Below, piece after piece: positions 6,291 to 10,003 of a stretch of DNA of 10,003 bases. The notes beneath the pieces were generated by a model, which was not told the DNA's origin, did no database searches, and saw nothing but the letters and a program-made list of their open reading frames with translations. The stretch is from an uncultured Lutibacter sp. (lineage in GTDB: Bacteria; Bacteroidota; Bacteroidia; Flavobacteriales; Flavobacteriaceae): positions 1-10,003 of the forward strand of contig CAJXUO010000020.1 in assembly GCA_913061425.1 (NCBI GenBank), read 5' to 3'. Both the position numbers and the translations under genes were made by a program. Numbering within the stretch: position 1 is the first letter of the stretch; each line of letters begins with the position of its first letter.

Positions 6291-7856
6291 ATGAATAAAA
6301 AGGTTTTTGTACTCATCATATTTTTAATGAGCATTTCCTTGATTGGTATTATTGCTGTTCAAGTTTTTTGGATTAATAAGTCCATTGAAATGACTGAAAA
6401 TCAATTTAAAAGTGATGTCAGTTCTGCTTTAATTCAAGTCTCAGAAAATATAAGTGATAGAGAGTTGAATGACTTTTATCAAAAACTCTCGCGTTTTGCA
6501 CAAAATAGAGAGAATATAACTGAAACAGAACTTAAGAACTTTTTTTATCAGCAAATAGATACCACAAGACAGGAAACTTTTGAGTATGCTCAAACCATAT
6601 TGGAAGAGAACTATAAGTTTCCGATGGAGTTCTTTGAAAATGATTCTATAGAATTTAAAAAGATTTTTAGCAAGGAAAAGGTAACCATTGTTAAGAATGT
6701 GATTTCGGATAGTGACATACAGTCTTTGAGCCCAACAGAAAATTTTGTAAAGCACCAAGAGTTAAAAAATATCGAAAAACTATTGATTGAAAATCAATCA
6801 CAAGTAATGCTTTCTAGACTGCCTATTCTTCAAAGGGTAAGCAATCAGGAAATTGCCTTGAATTTAGACCGTGAATTGTCGCAAAGAGGTATTACAATAG
6901 AATATAAATATGGTGTTTATAACAATAATTTTGCTACAAAATTAAAATCCGGATATTTTAGGATAGTTGAAGATAAATCATATATGATTCCGTTATTCGT
7001 TGGAAATCAAGGAGAAAGCGATTATCAATTGTATGTTAGTTTTCCGAATAAGAAAAAATATTTTTTATCATCAGTTGTTAAGGTATTAATAATATCAGCA
7101 CTGTTTATTTTGATTATCATTTTAGCCTTTGTAAGTTCATTATACCAAATGATAAAACAAAAACAGATATCAGAAATTAAAACAGATTTTATTAATAACA
7201 TGACACATGAGTTTAAAACTCCTATTGCAACAATAAATCTTGCATTAGATGCCATAAAAAATCCTAAAATCATTGATGACAAAGATAAAGTGTTGCGTTA
7301 TGTTGGAATGATAAGAGAAGAAAATAAACGGATGCATGGACAGGTGGAAAATGTATTAAGAATATCTAAGTTAGAAAAAAATCAGTTAGATATTAGTAAG
7401 GAAAAAGAAGATATACACGACTTAGTTGAAGAAGCAATTACACATATAGAGTTGTTAGCGAATAGTAAAGGCGGAAAAATCACTAAAAATTTGAATGCTG
7501 CTTTAACTGAAGTTTCAGCAAATGGTTTTCACCTTACCAATGTGATTGTAAATGTTCTAGATAACGCAATTAAGTATTCATTAGATGCGCCAGTAATTAA
7601 TATATCAACTGAAAACACATCGAAAAATATTATCTTGAAGGTTAGTGATCAAGGTATGGGAATGAGTAAAAATGTTCAAAAAAACATTTTTAATAAGTTT
7701 TATAGAGAAGAAACAGGAAATATACATAATGTGAAAGGACACGGATTAGGTCTTGCATATGTAAAGAAAATAGTAGAAAATCATCAAGGCACAGTTTTTG
7801 TTGAGAGTGAAACAGGAAAAGGAAGCACTTTTATCATAAAATTACCTTTAATATAA
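6291..7856 (+). CDS. Membrane sensor histidine kinase (RprX-like)
   Basis: The 521 residues form a two-pass inner-membrane kinase. Membrane helices are at about 5-27 and 261-284. Between them lies a periplasmic sensor region of about 230 residues with no domain I recognise. The phosphoacceptor H306 is in MTHEFKTP (304-311), only about 20 residues after the second helix, leaving no room for a HAMP domain. The ATPase part has the N box NVLDNAIKY (421-429), G1 DQGMGM (453-458), an F-box-like FNKFYR (467-472) and G2 GHGLGL (483-488). All catalytic residues look intact. The response regulator gene follows after 11 bp and is the likely partner. Layout and regulator resemble RprX/RprY of Bacteroides. 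The stimulus cannot be read from sequence. Confidence 0.93.
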   Translation: MNKKVFVLIIFLMSISLIGIIAVQVFWINKSIEMTENQFKSDVSSALIQVSENISDRELNDFYQKLSRFAQNRENITETELKNFFYQQIDTTRQETFEYAQTILEENYKFPMEFFENDSIEFKKIFSKEKVTIVKNVISDSDIQSLSPTENFVKHQELKNIEKLLIENQSQVMLSRLPILQRVSNQEIALNLDRELSQRGITIEYKYGVYNNNFATKLKSGYFRIVEDKSYMIPLFVGNQGESDYQLYVSFPNKKKYFLSSVVKVLIISALFILIIILAFVSSLYQMIKQKQISEIKTDFINNMTHEFKTPIATINLALDAIKNPKIIDDKDKVLRYVGMIREENKRMHGQVENVLRISKLEKNQLDISKEKEDIHDLVEEAITHIELLANSKGGKITKNLNAALTEVSANGFHLTNVIVNVLDNAIKYSLDAPVINISTENTSKNIILKVSDQGMGMSKNVQKNIFNKFYREETGNIHNVKGHGLGLAYVKKIVENHQGTVFVESETGKGSTFIIKLPLI

Positions 7857-7867
7857 AAATATAGATT

Positions 7868-8563
7868 ATGGCAAATACGCGAATTTTATTAGTTGAAGAC
7901 GATCCAAATTTCGGAACTGTTTTAAAAGATTACTTAATGTTAAACGACTACGACGTTACATTGGCTAAAGATGGCTTAGAAGGCTTAATAATGTTTAAAA
8001 ACAATGATTTTGACATGTGTATCTTAGATGTAATGATGCCTCGTAAAGATGGTTTTTCACTTGCAAAGGATATTAGAGCAACCAATACCGAAATACCTAT
8101 TATCTTTTTAACGGCCAAAACCATGAAAGAAGATGTATTGAAAGGGTATCAAGCAGGAGCAGATGATTATTTGAACAAGCCTTTTGATTCAGAAGTGTTA
8201 TTACACAAAATGAAAGCAATACTTCAAAGAAAAGCAAGCAATGCTTCTAGTGAAGATGAAGTTTTTGAATTCCAAATCGGAAAATTTCATTTAAATTCTA
8301 AGTTACGTCATTTATCTTTTGAGGGTGTAGAGACTATTAAACTATCACCAAAAGAAAATAAATTACTTAAAATGTTGGCTCAGCATAAAAATGATTTAAT
8401 GCCTCGAGAATTGGCATTAACTAAAATTTGGAGAGATGACAACTATTTCACTTCAAGAAGTATGGATGTTTATATTGCCAAATTAAGAAAGTATCTAAAG
8501 TTAGATGATAGTGTTGAAATTCTAAATATACACGGCGAAGGATTTAGACTTTTAGAAAGTTAA
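7868..8563 (+). CDS. OmpR/PhoB-type response regulator (RprY-like)
   Basis: The 231-residue regulator has an N-terminal receiver domain (about 4-120) with the acidic pocket E10/D11/D12, phosphoacceptor D54 in CILDVMMP (51-58), T82 and K104-P105 (NKPF). The C-terminal winged-helix DNA-binding domain (about 132-230) contains LSPKENKLLKML (159-170), the recognition-helix region SRSMDVYIAKLRKYL (196-210) and the wing HGEGFRL (222-228). The order and the VMMPRKDGF stretch resemble Bacteroides RprY. It is co-transcribed with the kinase 11 bp upstream and ends at a terminator at 8595-8627. It may bind the direct repeats before the kinase gene. Confidence 0.95.
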   Translation: MANTRILLVEDDPNFGTVLKDYLMLNDYDVTLAKDGLEGLIMFKNNDFDMCILDVMMPRKDGFSLAKDIRATNTEIPIIFLTAKTMKEDVLKGYQAGADDYLNKPFDSEVLLHKMKAILQRKASNASSEDEVFEFQIGKFHLNSKLRHLSFEGVETIKLSPKENKLLKMLAQHKNDLMPRELALTKIWRDDNYFTSRSMDVYIAKLRKYLKLDDSVEILNIHGEGFRLLES

Positions 8564-8594
8564 AAAGAGTTAGATTAGTATGTGTACTAAGAAT

Positions 8595-8627
8595 CTGCTA
8601 AGTTGTAAAATTTAGCAGGTTTTTTTT
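8595..8627 (+). terminator. Intrinsic terminator after the response regulator gene
   Basis: CTGCTAA (8595-8601) pairs perfectly with TTAGCAG (8612-8618) around a 10-nt loop, followed by G and eight T (8620-8627). It ends the kinase/regulator operon before the convergent hydrolase gene. A second hairpin just upstream, TTAGTA (8575-8580) with TACTAA (8585-8590), can extend into the same bases. On the minus strand it precedes a T-rich stretch, so it might weakly serve the opposing gene. Confidence 0.8.
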
Positions 8628-8641
8628 ATTGAAATTAGAAA

Positions 8642-9523
8642 TTAAAAGTGTGTTGAAATAAAAGTGTTTAATTTCATATTTGTGTCTATTGCATTTGCGC
8701 CATCCCAACCATGACCTTCTCCTTCATATAGTGTAAACTCATTTACAACTCCCAAACTATTTAGTTTAGCATGCATTTCAACACCCTGACTTGTAGGAAT
8801 TAGTTCATCTTCATCTCCATAAAAAAGTAGTGTTGGAGGAGCAGAACTAGTCACAACATGATATGGGCTTAAATCTTCATAATATTCAGGATTGTCAGCG
8901 TAACTAACTCCAGTTATAGCCTGAAAAGCAATAGATATTTGTGCATAATCTGGATTGTCTATATAATTAGTATCCGTAAAATTTGTTGGACCAACAATAC
9001 TACAAACCATCTCTACTTCATTAGAAGGATCAAACTTATAAGAATATAACATTGATAAATGTGCGCCAGCACTAACGCCAATGAAACCATAATTGTTAGA
9101 AATTTGGTAGGTATCTGCATTGAATTTTAAATCGGCAATAACACTCTCAATATCATTTATTTGCATAGGAAAAGCATCGGTAGTTAAACTTGCCAATCGA
9201 TAGTTGATATTTACAATTGCATGCTCTGGAAAAGCAGGTTTGATCAAATTCACAAAACCATTCATATCATTTTTATCGCCACTTACCCAACTTCCACCAT
9301 GAACAAGTATAAAAACTTTAGTTGTTTCTTCAGTTCTTCCTTCAGGTAAATAAATATCATATTTTTGCTGTGAATTTGTACCGTATGAAACATCTAGCAT
9401 TTGACTTGCCGCTAAAGGAGATACGTCAATAACCGCTACATCATCATCACTAGAACAAGAAATAAATAGAATAGTAAGAGTTACAATTATGATTTTGCTA
9501 AATTTGCTATAGAAATTCTTCAT
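8642..9523 (-). CDS. Alpha/beta hydrolase lipoprotein (esterase/lipase-like)
   Basis: The 293-residue protein has the alpha/beta-hydrolase fold of the BD-FAE/hormone-sensitive-lipase type: oxyanion motif HGGSW (75-79), nucleophile S151 in GVSAG (149-153), D239 in GDEDELIP (236-243) and H271 in GEGHGW (268-273), a complete triad. The signal peptide ends FISC with lipidated Cys23, followed by SSDDD, an acidic stretch close to the Bacteroidota lipoprotein export signal, so surface display is likely. ATG at 9521-9523 gives a proper short lipoprotein signal; an upstream in-frame TTG (9545-9547) would add eight residues and is disfavoured. Substrate unknown; acyl or acetyl esters, perhaps on polysaccharide, are plausible. 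It stands alone, convergent with the regulator operon and divergent from the YrdC-family gene. Confidence 0.88.
   Translation of the reverse strand: MKNFYSKFSKIIIVTLTILFISCSSDDDVAVIDVSPLAASQMLDVSYGTNSQQKYDIYLPEGRTEETTKVFILVHGGSWVSGDKNDMNGFVNLIKPAFPEHAIVNINYRLASLTTDAFPMQINDIESVIADLKFNADTYQISNNYGFIGVSAGAHLSMLYSYKFDPSNEVEMVCSIVGPTNFTDTNYIDNPDYAQISIAFQAITGVSYADNPEYYEDLSPYHVVTSSAPPTLLFYGDEDELIPTSQGVEMHAKLNSLGVVNEFTLYEGEGHGWDGANAIDTNMKLNTFISTHF
9499..9506 (+). promoter_or_regulatory. Possible -7 box for the YrdC-family gene
   Basis: TAAATTTG matches TAnnTTTG and lies inside the 5' end of the opposing hydrolase gene, 54 bp before the ATG at 9561. No -33 TTG is present at the right distance, so support is weak. 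It matters because the 37-bp gap between the divergent genes leaves little room for two promoters. Confidence 0.25.
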
Positions 9524-9544
9524 CAATCGAAGTTTAGGGTTAAA

Positions 9545-9552
9545 CAAATATA
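9545..9552 (-). promoter_or_regulatory. Possible -7 box for the hydrolase gene
   Basis: On the minus strand 9552-9545 reads TATATTTG, an exact TAnnTTTG match, 21 bp before the preferred hydrolase ATG. The -33 region would fall inside the start of the divergent gene. TTG at 9569-9567 is only 14 bp away, so the upstream element is poor. Confidence 0.35.
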
Positions 9553-9560
9553 ATGAAAAA

Positions 9561-10003
9561 ATGGCGCAATTAATTAAAATATTTGAAGAGAACCCAAACT
9601 CTAAAGAGATAGATAAAGTAGTTGCAGTACTTCAAAAAGGAGGCATAATTATTTACCCTACAGATACAGTTTATGGATTAGGTTGTGATATTACAAACGT
9701 TAGAGCACTTGAAAAAATTGCTCGACTAAAAGGAGTAAAGTTGGAGAAAGCGAATTTTTCTTTTGTCTGCAACGACCTGAGTCACATGTCTGATTATGTA
9801 CGTCAAGTAAATACGGCAACCTATAAAATTTTAAAACGCGCATTACCTGGAGCATATACGTTCATTTTACCTGGAAATAACAATCTTCCAAAGGTTTTTA
9901 AAAAGAAGAAAACAGTCGGTATTCGTGTGCCAGATAATAATATTGCACGTGCTATTGTTGCTGCACTTGGAAATCCAATTATTTCAACATCTATACATGA
10001 TGA
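9561..10003 (+). CDS. YrdC/YciO-family protein (threonylcarbamoyl-AMP synthase-like), 3' end missing
   Basis: From ATG 9561 the frame stays open for 147 codons to the window end; the family is usually about 200 residues. The YrdC fold is clear: KGGIIIYPTDTVYGLGCDI (26-44), ANFSFVCNDLSHMSDY (64-79), LPGAYTFILPG (95-105), TVGIRVPDN (118-126) and the start of the ISTS motif near the cut. TsaC/Sua5 members make threonylcarbamoyl-AMP from Thr, bicarbonate and ATP for the t6A37 tRNA modification. The spacing and wording, notably NFSFVCNDLS and PGAYTFIL, are closer to E. coli YciO than to TsaC. A genome annotation would probably call it L-threonylcarbamoyladenylate synthase; the paralogue question is open. 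It diverges from the hydrolase gene across 37 bp. Confidence 0.88.
   Translation, partial: MAQLIKIFEENPNSKEIDKVVAVLQKGGIIIYPTDTVYGLGCDITNVRALEKIARLKGVKLEKANFSFVCNDLSHMSDYVRQVNTATYKILKRALPGAYTFILPGNNNLPKVFKKKKTVGIRVPDNNIARAIVAALGNPIISTSIHD

Noticed and set aside
6441..6758. Minus-strand open frame inside the kinase gene
   Set aside because: It lies wholly within the periplasmic-domain coding region of a well-supported kinase and has low-complexity, unrecognisable content.

Overview
The window looks like a core chromosomal segment of a marine-type member of the Flavobacteriaceae (Bacteroidota). The support is very low G+C, A/T-rich spacers, TAnnTTTG-type -7 boxes instead of sigma70 boxes, and a gene set typical of flavobacteria: a PUR-like DUF3276 protein, an unusually long NusB, a DUF1573 lipoprotein next to yajC, a CdaR/YbbR-like protein overlapping coaE, and an RprX/RprY-like two-component pair. 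No tRNA, rRNA, CRISPR array, transposase or phage gene is visible. I see no credible undescribed multi-gene system; most of the window is housekeeping.

Layout. Bases 1-45 are not genomic. They are an untrimmed Illumina Nextera adapter with an i5 index, so base 46 is the true contig end. It cuts a minus-strand gene for a small exported protein (46-282). Next on the minus strand are the PUR-like protein (409-786) and an ABC exporter (892-2643). A 95-bp divergent spacer leads to plus-strand nusB, a DUF1573 lipoprotein gene and yajC (2739-4548), closed by a clear intrinsic terminator (4571-4602). The cdaR-like gene starts at TTG and overlaps coaE by 4 bp (4638-6187). A 103-bp spacer with an 11-bp direct repeat and a promoter-like element precedes a histidine kinase/response regulator operon (6291-8563), which ends at a second terminator (8595-8627). 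A minus-strand alpha/beta hydrolase lipoprotein (8642-9523) converges on that operon and diverges from a YrdC/YciO-family gene (9561 onward) cut by the window end.

How the genes fit together. Several products act at the cell envelope (exporter, two lipoproteins, YajC, CdaR-like protein, sensor kinase). Others are core housekeeping (NusB in rRNA antitermination, CoaE in coenzyme A synthesis, YrdC-family protein near tRNA modification). Points worth a second look are the adapter artefact, an ungapped internal repeat in NusB, Asp in place of the catalytic Glu in the ABC exporter, and the possible autoregulatory repeats before the two-component operon.
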